A program made the position numbers and the translations under genes. 64,000 nucleotides of DNA from Ricinus communis. Its lineage: Eukaryota > Streptophyta > Magnoliopsida > Malpighiales > Euphorbiaceae. The notes below the pieces were generated by a model. That model was not told the DNA's origin. It saw only the letters and a program-made list of their open reading frames with translations, and did no database searches. Below are positions 47,399 to 59,904 of this stretch, piece by piece; position 1 is the first letter of the stretch; each line of letters begins with the position of its first letter. The DNA lies in the NCBI RefSeq assembly GCF_019578655.1, contig NC_063261.1:22857126-22921125 (forward strand). Direction: 5' to 3'.

Positions 47399-47904
47399 TC
47401 CGCAGCTTAGGCCATCGAGAGGGTGGGAGGGGGCTGGAAGCTCGAAGGGAGACGAGAGGAGAAGCGGGGGGAGCGGGATGAGAAGGGAGGAAAACCCTAG
47501 AAAGGGTGTGCATTTGGGAATGGGGGCGTCATATGCCGAAAAATATATGACGCCCCGACTCGAATTTCTAGGGTTTTACCAACCCGACCCGACCCGTTTC
47601 GACCCGACCGGACTGAACCAAATCTGGCAACCCGACCAGACCCCTTGACCCACAGTCTTCATGGGCTGGACCTCTCCACCGGGCCAAGCCCAGTCTCCAC
47701 TCAGGCCCATCTAGCCCAGCAGGCCCATCAAGCCCAGCCGGCCTCCCAGGCCCAGCCCGCCAGTCAGGCCCAAATGACCGAATTTTTTGCCCAACTCCAA
47801 GCTTTGATTCGGCAACCACATGGATTCGGGTCGGTTCAACCCGACAGGTTAGGTTCGGTTCAAAACAATTTGTTTAATAATGCTAAATCTTATCAAAATG
47901 TATG
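47399..47904 (+). other. GC-rich spacer between gag knuckle and protease in the copia element
   Basis: About 500 bp, strikingly GC rich for this window. The first part looks like a gene leader and holds a perfect 12-bp hairpin (47523-47534 with 47545-47556). The second part repeats cccgaccc and gcccagcc/caggccca phrases and encodes an AQ/PAS-Q-rich linker (AQQAHQAQPASQAQPASQAQ) ahead of the protease. It may be an expanded gag-protease linker or an inserted foreign piece. Confidence 0.6.
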
Positions 47905-49030
47905 AATTATTGACTCCGGTGCTACTGATCATATGACTTGGGATCCTGTAAAACTAAAAAAAATTCATTCCACCAAGGATTCCCATCATGTGACCGTTGC
48001 AAATGGGAACAAGGTCAAAATTCATGGCCATGGCACCACAAATTTATTTAATTGCAACGTTAATGATATTTTATTTTTGCCTGAATTTAATTCTAATCTT
48101 TTATCTGTGAGTAAGATTACTCGAAATTTGAACTGCAATGTCATTTTCTCACCATCTTCAGTCTCCTTTCAGGATCGAAATTTCGGAAAGACGATTGGTA
48201 AAGGATACCTAGAAAATGGCCTCTACTATCTTCACAGTCCTCCCCCGCAATGCCTTATGTCAACCATTTCCACCCCTGGCATGCTCATGCATCGGAGATT
48301 TGGGCATCCCTCCGACTCCGTCCTAAATAAATTATTTTGTTACAATTTAAACTCTAGTAATAGTAATGTGTGTAAATTTTTCAAACACACGCGATTGCCT
48401 TTTTCCTTGTCTTCAAGTATGTCAGAAAAATCTTTTGATTTAATTCATTCTGATGTTTGGGGACCTGCTTCCATTACTGCCTATAATCATTTTAGATATT
48501 TTGTCACTTTCATTGATGATTACTCTCGTACTACCTGAATCTATTTATTAAAAGGAAAAAACGAAGTTTTTTCACGATTCTAAGAATTTTTTAATTTTAT
48601 CAAAAATCAGTATAATGCAAATTTAAAAAATTTTCGCTCCGATAATGGTACGGAGTACGTAAACCAAAATTTTTCTATTTTCTTTAAACAACATGGGATT
48701 TTGCATCAAACCACATGTGTTAACACCCCAGAGCAAAATGGTGTTTCTGAACGCAAAAATCGACATCTTCTCAATGTCACTCGCACTCTTCTTTTTCAAA
48801 ATAATGTTTCTTCTGTTTTTTGGTCGGATGCTCTCTTAACAGCCACCTATCTTATCAATCGGTTACCTACTGTCACCTTAAAGCACATGATCCCTCTAGA
48901 AGTTCTCAAAAGCCGTCAAATAGACTTAGGACATCTTCGAGTCTTTGGCTGTGTCTGCTATGTCCATATAAAGCGTCAGCATAAACTAGACAGAAGCTCT
49001 GTCAAAACCCTCTTTCTAAGATATTCCTCT
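47905..49030 (+). pseudogene. Decayed copia protease and integrase
   Basis: The protease active site IDSGATDHMTWDP begins at about 47909, just after a stop, and is followed by LPEFNSNLLSVSKI. The integrase includes HRRFGHPSDSVLNKL and FDLIHSDVWGPASITAYNHF, then a stop after YSRTT (48536-48538), then NTPEQNGVSERKNRHLL and VFGCVCYVHIKRQHKLD. Part of the zinc-binding HHCC region between 48330 and 48400 looks shortened. Confidence 0.88.
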
Positions 49031-49321
49031 ACCTAAAAAGTGTACAAATGTTATGATTCCGTGACCCATAAAACCTATGTCTCTTGCGATGTCAGTTTTG
49101 TCGAGAATGATCCTTATTACACCATTCCCACTAGTACTGACTTTACCAATGGTCCTCCCCCTTCTTTATTTCCGCTTAACTCTAATTTCTCTCTTAGCAG
49201 CTCGGACCAGGATTGTCAGTTTTAGGGGGAGTCCCCTCTCGTCTCCAGGCTAATTCCTTCAGGGGGAGACAATCCTACTCTAGAAGCCCAATCTTAAGAA
49301 GTAACAGAAGAAGCAATTGCC

Positions 49322-50985
49322 TTGCGAAGATCTACCAGACAATCTAGACCTCCTGTGAAATTTAGAGACTATGTGTCTCATACTGTAACATATCCAATTA
49401 AGAATTTTATTTCCTATAATGTCTTATCTAATCAATACCGCAACTATCTATGTCAGATTTCCAATCTCGTTGAACCCACAAACTTCTATGAAGCCAACAC
49501 TGACCCCACTTGGTGTAAAGCTATGGAAGAAGAACTTCTTGCTCTAGAAAGGAATGAGACATGGAGTATTGTTCATCTTCCACCAAATAAAAAATCCGTG
49601 GGATGCAAGTGGATATACAAAATCAAGTTCAATAGTGATGGAACCGTTGAAAGATACAAGGCAAGACTTGTAGCCCGAGGCTTCACGCAAACTTATGGAG
49701 TTGACTATCAAGAGACGTTTACTCCTGTAGCCAAAATGAATACGGTCAGAATCCTTCTCTCAATAGCAATCAATCAAGGTTGGAATCTGTTCCAAATGGA
49801 TGTCAAGAATGCCTTCTTACAAGGAAACTTAGAAGAGGAAGTTTACATGAAGCTTCCTCTTGGACATAAGTCAATCTCAGACACTTCCCTAGTATGTAAA
49901 CTAAAAAAGGCAATCTATGGCCTGAAACAATCCCCGAGAGCATGGTACGCCAAACTCAGCCGTTTTTTCTTAAGCATTCTTTTTAATAAATGTGAATCGG
50001 ATTCATCTATGTTCGTTAAACACACTAACAAACACACTATTGTTATTTTAGTATATGTTGATGACATCATAATAACAGGGAACAATGATCATGGGATAGA
50101 AGAGGTCAAACAGAGCCTAAAAAAGGAATTTGATATCAAAGACCTAGGCCAACTTTCTTATTTCCTTGGTATAGAAATGGCGAAATCTGACAAGGGATTA
50201 TTCCTATCTCAAAGGAAATATACCCTTGACATGTTAAAGGAATCAGGAAAAATAGGAGCTAAAACGACCATCACTCCAATGGAAACCAAAGTCAAACTCA
50301 ATCTTGAAGATGGAAAACCCTTAACCAATATAGGGCATTATTAGCGCCTGGTAGGAAAACTGATTTATTTGACTGTCACTAGAACTGACATTTCATTTGC
50401 AGTTAGTATGGTAAGTCAGTTCATGCATGCTCCTCGCTCTAACCACCTCGAAGCCATAGACCGGATCCTTATATACCTTAAGGGAACACCCGAACAAGGA
50501 ATCTAGATGAAGAAAAATAATTCCACTAATATAGTTGGTTTTTCTGATGCAGATTGGGCTGGAAGCTGTGACAGGAAGTCAACCACTGGTTTCTGTGTCT
50601 TTGTCGGAGGAAACTTGGTAACATGGAAAAGCAAAAAACAAAGTGTGGTTGCTAGATCAAGTGTTGAAGCCGAATATCGTGCAATGGCATCCACAGCTAG
50701 TGAACTCATTTGGATCAAACAAGTTCTCAAGGATATAAAGATTGAAAGCAAAGAACCTATGAAAATGCATTGCAATAACCAAGCTGCCCGTCACATAGCG
50801 TCCAACCCAGTATTTCACGAGCGAACTAAGCGCATTGAAGTGGACTGCCATTTTATTAGAGAAAAAGTCCAGAAAGGAGAAATTGAAACACCTTATATTA
50901 AGAGTCAAGATCAGTTGCAGACATATTCACAAAATCTCTTGACAATCAGAACCATCACTCGATTCTCAGCAAGATGGGCTCGATA
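49322..50985 (+). pseudogene. Decayed copia reverse transcriptase and RNase H
   Basis: An open stretch of 340 codons (49322-50344) carries the copia reverse transcriptase: KWIYKIKFNSDGTVERYKAR, QMDVKNAFLQGNLEEEVYM, AIYGLKQSPRAWYAKL and the catalytic YVDDI. A stop at 50342-50344 and another near 50504 separate it from RNase H, which shows SDADWAGSCDRKSTTGFCVF, RSSVEAEYRAMA and the NNQAARHIASNP helix. The last part is shifted (after YIKSQDQLQT). Confidence 0.92.
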
Positions 50986-51005
50986 AACTTATTCGAACCC
51001 ACCTT

Positions 51006-51014
51006 GAGGGGGAG
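51006..51014 (+). other. Polypurine tract of the second copia element
   Basis: GAGGGGGAG directly before the right LTR. Confidence 0.85.
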
Positions 51015-51287
51015 TATTGAAGAAAACAGAAAATAGCTGCACCTTTTTTGTCTCAGAGGCTGCACAAGCTAGGTTGTTTGTGCAGACCTTTCATCACTGA
51101 CCAAGGGAAAAAGGGAGCATCCTTTCCTGTAAAGCAGGAAAGGTCACTTCCACTTTTTCCTCAAAAATTCAGAAATGTTCGTTAGAAAGAAACTCAAAAT
51201 CTCAGCATGTATATAATTTCATCTCAAGTTGTAATAAACTGAATTCTTGTAACATTAAAATTCATCACTGTTCTATAAAATTCTACA
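51015..51287 (+). repeat. 3' LTR of the second copia element
   Basis: It starts TATTGAAG (the TG start is mutated to TA) and ends TTCTACA. It aligns with the left LTR with about a dozen differences by eye. The hairpin is retained with one G-T wobble (51060-51085). Confidence 0.92.
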
Positions 51288-51816
51288 TTGCCTGTCATCT
51301 TTTGCTAACAAGTGCTTCTTGCAGGCTATTTGCTGCAGAGGGACTCCGCAGCTTTTCTTAGAAAGGATCGGTTAGGATGGTAGATTTCATTCCTCATTTT
51401 CCTTTTTCATTGTCAGATTTCTCTTTTTGTATCCCAAGATAAAGAAAAACAAAAATTTTGAATTACTATAGTCTATTTACAGTTGTATTAGTCGATTTAT
51501 TTACTATCATTAACTAGTTTGATTTAAAATGAATGAGTACAAATTCAACTAATAAATAATGACATATATAACTATGCAATATTGGCTTAGCTATCCACTT
51601 TACATTCATCAATTTCATGCATGCAATGCAATTCGGCCCACAGCTCTCACACAAACAGACACATGAAAAACACAGCAGCATCCTCTGTAGAAGCAAAACT
51701 CACGCACCTGCTGAATGATGAGAAGTTACGCCCTGCGGCTCTCGTGATAACTCGCACGCCAAAGGAAACAAATCCCATTACCCATTTCCTTTTCTGTCTC
51801 TCTCTTTCTCTCTCTA

Positions 51817-51851
<35 letters not shown>

Positions 51852-51918
51852 ATATAAGCAAGAATTGCAGAATATCAGTACCAAAATCCCAGGTTTTAGA
51901 CAGTGTGGAAACAGATAG
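51288..51918 (+). promoter_or_regulatory. Upstream region of the first small-protein gene
   Basis: It holds a (TC)n stretch at 51795-51817 and a (TA)n run at 51819-51849, 70-125 bp before the start codon and probably near the promoter or 5' leader. A patch at 51325-51380 after a cttcttgcag acceptor-like site could be an old exon but is not recognisable. Confidence 0.4.
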
Positions 51919-52248
51919 ATGAAAATGAATAAAGAGGGTGGTGCTTGTTACTTTCAGATGCCTGTTCACTACCCAAGATATACCAAGAAAGATTACGAGA
52001 ACATGCCCGAATGGCAGCTTGACAGGCTTCTTGCTGACTACGGGTTGCCTATAAATGGTGACTTGGGTTATAAGAGAGAGTTTGCGATGGGTTCTTTTCT
52101 TTGGCCTGATTCAAGTGCTACTTATCAAGAACCAAAATGTTCATCCTCATGCTCTAGTGCTTATGGCTTCGACCATGATTCTTCTCCCTGCGGCTCTAAC
52201 AAATTCAAGATTGTTGGGTTTTTGTTTCGGCTCTTGAGGGATGCTTGA
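51919..52248 (+). CDS. Small plant protein of unknown function (DUF7722-type domain), 109 aa
   Basis: Single-exon frame. Residues 13-62 hold the conserved block FQMPVHYPRYTKKDYENMP, WQLDRLLADYGLPINGDLGY and KREFAMGSFLWP, which I recognise as a plant-specific family without known function. No signal peptide, membrane helix or enzyme motif is visible. The C-terminal half is Ser/Cys rich and variable. The start is the first ATG; a second ATG two codons on is possible. The same block occurs in the next gene (53135-53803), so the two are tandem paralogues about 0.9 kb apart on the same strand. Confidence 0.85.
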   Translation: MKMNKEGGACYFQMPVHYPRYTKKDYENMPEWQLDRLLADYGLPINGDLGYKREFAMGSFLWPDSSATYQEPKCSSSCSSAYGFDHDSSPCGSNKFKIVGFLFRLLRDA

Positions 52249-53134
52249 AATGATCAACCGTTCATCAGCAGCTTCTTCTCTTTTTTATTTCAGTTTGCAT
52301 ATCTTTTTGTCAGTCAGTCTTTATTCTTCTTTTTACAAGCTTCTGGAAAGTTGTTTTCAAGGTTCTTTTACTTGTTTGTGGAGTTCTCTTTCTTGGGAAT
52401 TAGCCTTGAAAAGTAGAATGTACATAGTCTCCTTTGCTATGAGTTATTAAAAGAAACCCTAAATTTGAAGACTACTTTCTAAATCTATAAGATTTCCCAT
52501 TTATATTAATAAGATAATATAGATAGTAGAAAACAAATTAATATTTTACTTAAAAGAAATAAAATGAAATACATGTAGGTCAATAAAGAGTTTCAAAATT
52601 AATAAAAATACCCCAAATAAGGAGTGAGTAACTAATTAATTTCTAATAAACTAATTTTTTCCTTAATTTACTTCGCATTCAATTAAAAAACTTGTAATCA
52701 TAATAAATTATTAGAATATATACTTTCAATATTTAATCAAATTTAAAGGATAACATTTTAAATTAAAATTTGAATATAATTTATGAAGTTTATAATGCAT
52801 TAAATCAAAAAGAAGGAGAAAATATGTTATATATTTAAACAGTGCTAAAGAAAACAAAATATTTAATACTGTCTAGATACGAAAAGTTATCAACGTCCTA
52901 GTTTTCTTTATCTTTATCTGTAAATTATATGGTAATGGATTAAGGCGGTATAACCTGCAAAGTCCTATTTGCACTTGCTGTTCATAGTCCCGTAAGGAAA
53001 ACCAAAATACAGTATAAATCTATCAAGTAATATAAATTTGAAGCTAGTCGTCTTTTATTTGGTAACAAAAGTTTTCGGAGTTGTAATTCTTGTACGCTGT
53101 CTGTTGATCTTAAATTTGCTTAAGAATTATCGTT
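52249..53134. other. Spacer between the two paralogues
   Basis: 3' region of the first gene, then AT-rich DNA. No further exon is seen. Confidence 0.5.
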
Positions 53135-53803
53135 ATGGGGGGGCTTTCTGTGCTTTTTAAGGATGAAGAAACGGAAAAGATCAGCTGCGACTCGACAATC
53201 ATGGCAGTAGATATCCCAGGGAACAAGAAATCAGGGGAAAGAAAGGTTGTCGTGGGTGGGCTTTCTTTGCTTTTCAAGGATGAATGTGATGGAGAACCTA
53301 AGACGAAGGACTTCGAAAGCTCCACAACAATAATAGGCGCGGAAGAAAATATGGTTGTTGTGGACGGCTTTCCCTTGGCTTGCAAGGATAATGATCAAGC
53401 ACAGAAAGAAGTCAACTGCAGCAGCTCCATAATCATGGTGGAAGAAGTCGAGGAATCAGTAGCAGATGACAAGAAACCAGTGGGATTAAACATGGAGAAG
53501 AATGGGAAAAGGACTAGTGATTATACGTTCAAGATGCCACTGCACTTTCCAAGATATACTAAGGAACAATATGAGGAGATGAGTGAGGAGAAACTCGATT
53601 TACTTCTTCAGGAGTATGGGTTTATTAATCATGGTGACTTGGATTACAAGAAACAGTTCGCTATAAATGCCTTCCTCTGGCCTACTACTACTCCATGCGG
53701 AGAACTGCTTGCTGCTCAAAATTATCAGACTGCTTGTCAGGAAAAGAGGACAGTGATCAGTAGTATAGTTGGAATTGTTTGCCATGCGTTGAAGCTTAAG
53801 TAA
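53135..53803 (+). CDS. Paralogue with DUF7722-type domain and three N-terminal repeats, 222 aa
   Basis: Residues 129-183 repeat the domain of the upstream gene (FKMPLHFPRYTKEQYEEM, EKLDLLLQEYGFINHGDLDY, KKQFAINAFLWP). The N-terminal 110 residues are unlike the neighbour and consist of three imperfect repeats of 36-39 residues. Each begins with a GGLSxLFKDE-like block (2-11, 41-50, 77-86) and ends with an S-S/T-T-I-I block (19-26, 62-70, 96-104). No localisation signal is evident. The function is unknown; an adaptor or regulatory protein is possible but unproven. The first ATG is used and the repeats run in frame from it. Confidence 0.83.
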   Translation: MGGLSVLFKDEETEKISCDSTIMAVDIPGNKKSGERKVVVGGLSLLFKDECDGEPKTKDFESSTTIIGAEENMVVVDGFPLACKDNDQAQKEVNCSSSIIMVEEVEESVADDKKPVGLNMEKNGKRTSDYTFKMPLHFPRYTKEQYEEMSEEKLDLLLQEYGFINHGDLDYKKQFAINAFLWPTTTPCGELLAAQNYQTACQEKRTVISSIVGIVCHALKLK

Positions 53804-55096
53804 TTAAATTTGTCTATTGACGTTAATGCGTATATATTATATTATGTCTACTCATGTAGAACTATTACTAACTCAACAAGTTAGGGTTCATGTTTTTTCT
53901 TTGTTTTTTAATTGTTTAATTAGACCCTTTAATATGAAACTTGAGAATTTACAATCCGGAGAATAAACTCATCGTATCCTTTTTTATTATAGAAAATATA
54001 TAGAAAAATAATTCATCTCTCCTAAACAAATTTTAAGAATCATATTCTTCTTTTTTAATTTTTTTTAAAAAAATAATTTTTAAAAATATCCTATTAATTC
54101 TCTTTTTGCTTCTTTTATGATTATTTATAACTTAAGCATTGCCATCCGAAATCAAGATATTGGGATTAGACTTGTCAATCGATTAGGTGTAACGTAAAAA
54201 ACATTTCTATTTTTTTTCCGTGCGTAGTCAATGGACTTTTTTTCCCCGGGTATAGTCAATGGACAACAAGTGAATATTCTTGTACTACCCCTTGTTGATC
54301 CTCGAAAAAAGGACTAGATTATGCAAGGATAAAACGAAAAAAGAGAAGGAATTGTTGAAAATGCTCTTACAATTCTAAATCCCTAATACAACTCTAGTAG
54401 CTATTATAGAAGCCATAATTAGAGAATTCTTTCCGTTGGCATCCTAATTCCTAAAAGCATTTCTCCCATCAAGATACAAATTTCGTATTTCTGTTATTTG
54501 TAGAAATAGTTATAAAATTAAATTGAGGCAGCAGCCGCAACGGGAAACAGTTGTAACCTGGAGGGGTACAGCAAATAGGGTAAGAGGTTAGTCCGTCAGG
54601 AGTCGCAAAATGGAGATAACAACGAAGATAGGCAAAAATGGCACTATCATAATTTACCTGAGGATCTAATGGATCATGTACATTATATCCGTGAGTTAAT
54701 TACTTTAAGATGTTTAGCTAAAAAAAATCACAATAGCTAAGGTTACATATATCATTTATATTACAGCTTAATTACACCCTAAGAATCAGTTTAACAAATG
54801 CATAATAATTAAAAGTTTCTTTGCTAAGCACAAAACAAAAGGAAACAGGCTGTCATGCTTTCAGAGTCATCTTTTCCATATTCTGTTAGTTCCATCACTG
54901 GCCTTTCACAATTACTGACTGTATATCCCAAATAGAACCAAGCTTGATATTTCTTCTTCCCTACAGTTTCAGGCGACATCAAAAAGCTTAAAATATAAAA
55001 TAATAATACTACAGTTAAGACCTGCCAAAAACGCTATCCTTAAATCCTCTTTCATCAGAAGTAACAGTCTAACACCTGAGTGCAACTATATACATC
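53804..55096. other. Intergenic, no gene
   Basis: It includes a doubled phrase (tagtcaatggac at about 54226 and 54257) and an unusually GC-rich patch at 54520-54640 that I cannot assign. The right end is the 3' flank of the MATH-BTB gene. Confidence 0.45.
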
Positions 55097-58000
55097 CTAA
55101 AAACGCCTCCTTACTCGCCTGCCCATGGGATTGGCTGATTCTGCTGCAGCCCCATCTGCAGCTATATCTAGCCCATATATACTGCTTCCGCTCCTCTTCC
55201 GACTTGATAGAAGACTTGAGTTCTCATCGCCTGACGCAAATGTCTTTAGCATCTCGCACAACAATGAAGGGCAGCTCTCTTCCAAGTGTCGGAATCCTTC
55301 TGACTGCATTACCGCTGCAAAACATGAGGAGATAAGATTAGTTCTCTACTCAGTAGAAAATAGTGACATGAAGAGGACAAGAGGAGAGACTGAGGACCTT
55401 TACAGGGTAATTGCTTCATGCATTAGATGATAAAAATGAATTGAGCAATTGAGCACCACTATTCCTGGTCAATAACTTTAGAAAAATGGTATAGCATTTT
55501 AAGTGCAAAAACCCCAATGAGCACAACCAAAACTTTGGTTTCAGAAACCAAATCTTGAATTCTAATCCCATATAAAACCAAGCACAACCTAATTCCTCCA
55601 ACGTATCAAGCCCAAACCCAATTTCTGGGCTTCAGAAATTTAAAAAAAAAAAAAACTGGTATGCCTAGTTTTATTGCCTGCAGTCTTCAATCATATTTAT
55701 ATGATATACTTCCTATTATTTTGACTATTTTTCATCAACATGATCAAACAGTAATTTTCTAATAATTCACAACACTAAATTTCTAATACCTAGAATTTAA
55801 AATCCTATAGATGTACTCTCCCCAACACATTCTAAACCTAACCAAACCTTATCTCTTTACCTAACCATATCTTGCTCTCATCGACTACAAATTATTCATT
55901 GAACATTAAATCAGCAATTAGATCAATATCTCTTGCTCGGAAAATGCCATTTACACCATCTTCATTTACCACCTCAGACCACAGGACATGGCAAATTTTG
56001 GATATAAGTTTTACTACCTAAATAAATAACATCCCGCCAAGCCAGGTGAGAGATAACTATGTGATGTGTGCAGAAATACCAACTTCAATCTCCTCTTTTC
56101 CTCTTTCTGCTACTCGTCACCCTAAAACTCTTAATTTCTCATTTCTAGTTCAATACTCATGCTGCCATCTCAATGAGGAGACTTGAAACAGAGTTTGCAT
56201 TGATAGGTGTCCATGAGCAGCAGAAAGTGACTCTTATTATCAATCTTTCAAACCCCGTTATAACATGATCATAACACAAGCATGCATGTTTCTGAGTTTC
56301 ATTTCTCTCTGTCTTCAGCAGTGAATATATGGATAATTCGTATCACATTCAGCTATATTTTTGTTCTTTTTCAAGAACAGGTCTATGTTATTACTAATCC
56401 AACTAAATCAGGATTAAGATCAAGTTGAATTGAGTTCTCGTTGTAATTAGAGATATGTCAAACCAGTTCAAAAGTGAAATCATTCGAGTGTGTTGATCTC
56501 AGTCTTAGATTCCATGTCTTTTGGTTAGATATTATGCTCCAAAACCCAAGTCAACCCACCCTATGTATAAGCCCTAAAAACACCCTCCTACTAATGAAGT
56601 GGATATCATTTGAAGTTCTGGAATACATTCCTTATCTGTCCCCTTCTATGATAATTAATGCCTCCAAAAGAAACTAAATGAGCGGAGTTTCAATTTCCTC
56701 GACCAGAGGCAACTAAGCACAACCAATGAGAAACAGATAAAATTAGGAAAAGAAATCAGAAAAGGAGGGAACTTGAATTGAGGAGAGAAGAAAGGATTCC
56801 TGAAAGAGTAGTTTTAAAGCTAAGTTTCCATATGGAGGCATTGCAATCGTTTACTTCTGTTATATAAGCAGCAAATCAGATTTGTTATCAAGAGATACAA
56901 AATACAACAGACAGTTGTATATTTTAGACTTCTTTAATTTGTAGGTATGCAGAAAGCAACTTCATTTACTTCTGCAGATAAAACAATGAAAACAGTGAAG
57001 TTGACATAAACCGAAATCTGCAATGCTAACTACAAACAAAACGCACCTCCCAAGTTTGCTGGATTTGCAGCAAATTTCAGACAGACGACCTTGAGTTGCA
57101 AACATTGATGCTGCTCAGCTAATGCAAGAGTTGTTGCCACAGTCTCAGCACTCAGTTCCTCGCACAATTTTGATTCACATAACAATTTCAATTGATCTAA
57201 ATTGTAAAGATCAGCAGCAGCCAATAAATGCTGCACCATGTTGGTGGATGTGCACATTGATGTTGTGCCAGTAATCTCATGTACATTAGGAAGCTTGTCT
57301 GTGTATATAAACAGGAGCATTGCCTAGAAAAAAAAGTGAAGAAATTCATTCAAGTTAATACACCTAATGCTAACTAAAGAATGTTACAAATCGATAGAAA
57401 TCTAAGGTATATATTCACAGAGAAGTCATCTATAATTGTACAGATAAAGCATCAAATAAGAGATACTTTTATCTTCTACATAAAGTTGCATATCCATCCT
57501 TGCAGATGTTGGTTGATTGGATTATTGGAAGACAGGAATAGATGATTTTGTAACAAGATACAAATTTCTGATAGACCACTAATTGTCTAATTGCAAAGCC
57601 TGTTGAATAATTTTTATAGATTCAATCATTTCACTGACTCATACTAAATAACAACCTAATGAATCTCCTTCATTTTGCCACTGCACTTCCCAGTCAGATT
57701 CGTTGCAACACTCATAATGATCAACTTGACGAAGATCTCATTGTGCTACAGAAGCTCGTAGCATTGGTCTGGATAAACCCCAATTTATTGCTTCCTCTGC
57801 ACCAACAATACCTACTCTCTGGTGTGGAATTAGGCCAGCATTTCTATTGGAAAATAGGAGGCTTCCAAGTCCATGCCCAAGTACTTATTACTTCTTGGAA
57901 AAAGAAATTTACTCAGAGTGCAAGGTTATCTAAAAGCTTGTGAATAAATCTTACTATGGAATGAGGACCATTTGAACAATGGATAGTATCAGCATATGTA

Positions 58001-59862
58001 CATTCCTGACTCAGATAATTTATGCACCCAGTTGTTTCAAGTCAGGCAAGGTCAGCATGATTTACATGAGCCTACGGAATACTGCAGCAGGCAGTTATGT
58101 TCAGTAATCAGTTTCATTTTCCTGTGCAAATCCCATGTGTAACTAAATGTGGAATCATTTTATTTATCATGTTAGGTGGTCATCAATTCTAGTTTTTCTG
58201 GTTTTGGCTGTTTAAGTAGAAGCTGGTTAATGAAACACTAATCAGAACTTCAATCAGGTTTGAGTTCCTTAAAATTCTAACAGATCCTTGGGTTCTAACA
58301 ATCCCTCGCTTAATACTTAAAAATAGGTCACAAGGGAAGAAGACACACCATCTTTCAACTAGCCCAAACTTTGATGTTCAATTACAGATGCCCTCAAGAC
58401 AATATCACTATATGCCCGAGTCTCAGAATAGTGACTATAGTTGCATGTCTGTAAGGCATGTGCATAAGCATATGTGATAACCTCGTACATAGAACATATT
58501 AAATTTCATAAACCCTGCGACAAAATCAACTGTCCAAGGTCGCAAGATGCTATATATTGATGATCTTGTAGGAAAAAGCAGCATACCTTGAAAATTGAGG
58601 GGTCAATATCCTCCACTACTACTTTATCTAAGTTTGGATCCCCAACAAGTCCAAAGAATTGAGCTCTAAAAACAGGGGAACGAGCAGCAAGTATCAACTT
58701 ATGCGCTTTAAATGTTTCATCCCCAACCTGGAAAACAATGTCGCAACCAACTTCAGATTCTAACAGTTCCTTAAGGCCTTGCCCCATGTCTGACGGCGGA
58801 AGTGAAATGGAATACTGCTTTGGTCCTTCAAGACGGGTTCTAACAACTCCAACTGTGCAGTTCATGATTAGGCAATCATCCTTTATATAATCAGAATTTT
58901 CAAGAGTTGTTCTTCTAAAGAAACGCTTGTAACCCCTGCAACAAATTGAGCAAGTAAAGTAAAACGAGATGAGACACGTAGAAGTTGTCCAAACACAAAC
59001 AATACCCCCCAACCCAAATGCACAAACAACATAAAAAGACTTCAACCATATCACGTTAATATGCACAAGTAAATGTCAATGTGACAGATTAGAACATTTA
59101 TTGCACAGAGAAATCCCAACTGCGCAGCTAAGTGTAACAGTTTATAATAAATTGATATAATGATAATGATAGCCTGTAGAATGCAAGAGTGATAGCACAA
59201 ACAACTTAGATTTACACGTCTATATCAATCAGCTATCAATTTAGCCCATAGCACAGTTACTATAATCAAATTCAGCAATTTGTCAAGCTTATCTTACCTA
59301 AAACCCAATCCCCAGATGCACCCCACAATGAATACACCTTCAAGCCACAATCAACAATAAATACACCAAAAACAAAACCGCTAATGCATACCTATTCACC
59401 TAAAACATAAAATCCCATTAATAAATCAAACATTAACAAATAAAAAGGCAAGATAAGAAACAAAAGAACAAAACTTTACCACATGCTCCCTCTATACTTC
59501 AAAGTATAAGGCCCACTTTCCAACGCACGATCGAAATGACTGTGAACTTTATGCTTCCCATTTCCGCTTTGATCAACCAAGGTCAACTCAAACAAAGCCC
59601 TAACATCAGTTCCTTCACTAGCCAAAGCTACAAAAACAGAAACATACATAGAACTATCTTCAGGATTTTTACCATCTGGGTAAAAATAGATCGCCCAATC
59701 ATAACCACCCACAGTGAAAATATCACTTGCTATACATTTTCCAGCTCCCATTCCTTTCGCTAAAGAATACCCTTTTATGGAAAATTGGTGAGACCCATTT
59801 ACCGTCTCGTTTATTGACATTGAACATGACTCTTTATCAGAATCTGACTTCAATTCAACCAT
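55097..59862 (-). CDS. MATH-BTB protein (BPM family), CUL3 E3 ligase substrate adaptor
   Basis: BPM proteins bind targets (for example transcription factors) with the MATH domain and CUL3 with the BTB domain, promoting ubiquitination. Hand-assembled exons (minus) are 59862-59480, 58935-58587, 57323-57047 and 55314-55097, with GT-AG introns in phase, giving 408 aa, the usual length. The MATH domain fills exon 1 ([51 protein letters not shown] end) and continues as YKRFFRR in exon 2. BTB starts at [20 protein letters not shown] and runs into exon 3 ([10 protein letters not shown]). A BACK-like helical part follows ([20 protein letters not shown]). The tail ends GRRVRRRF, a basic likely nuclear signal. 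An in-frame ATG at 59904 would add 14 residues; I prefer 59862 from family starts. Confidence 0.93.
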
Positions 59863-59904
59863 GATATCATTGATTTCCACGGTTATTACGAACAAAGGAA
59901 ACAC

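Larger units (their letters stand above)
46300..51287 (+). mobile_element. Ty1/copia retrotransposon, near full length, inactive
   Basis: LTRs lie at 46300-46574 and 51015-51287, with a tRNA-Met-type primer site right after the left LTR and a purine tract right before the right LTR. The flanks ctgcc (46295-46299) and ttgcc (51288-51292) are a candidate 5-bp target duplication with one mismatch. Gag, protease, integrase, reverse transcriptase and RNase H follow in copia order. All are broken by stops or shifts. Confidence 0.95.

Noticed and set aside
47568..47819. Gly/Leu-rich minus frame in the copia spacer
   Set aside because: Antisense translation of the repetitive GC-rich linker.
57659..57943. 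94-codon plus frame in a MATH-BTB intron
   Set aside because: No recognisable domain; it lies in the intron between exons 2 and 3.
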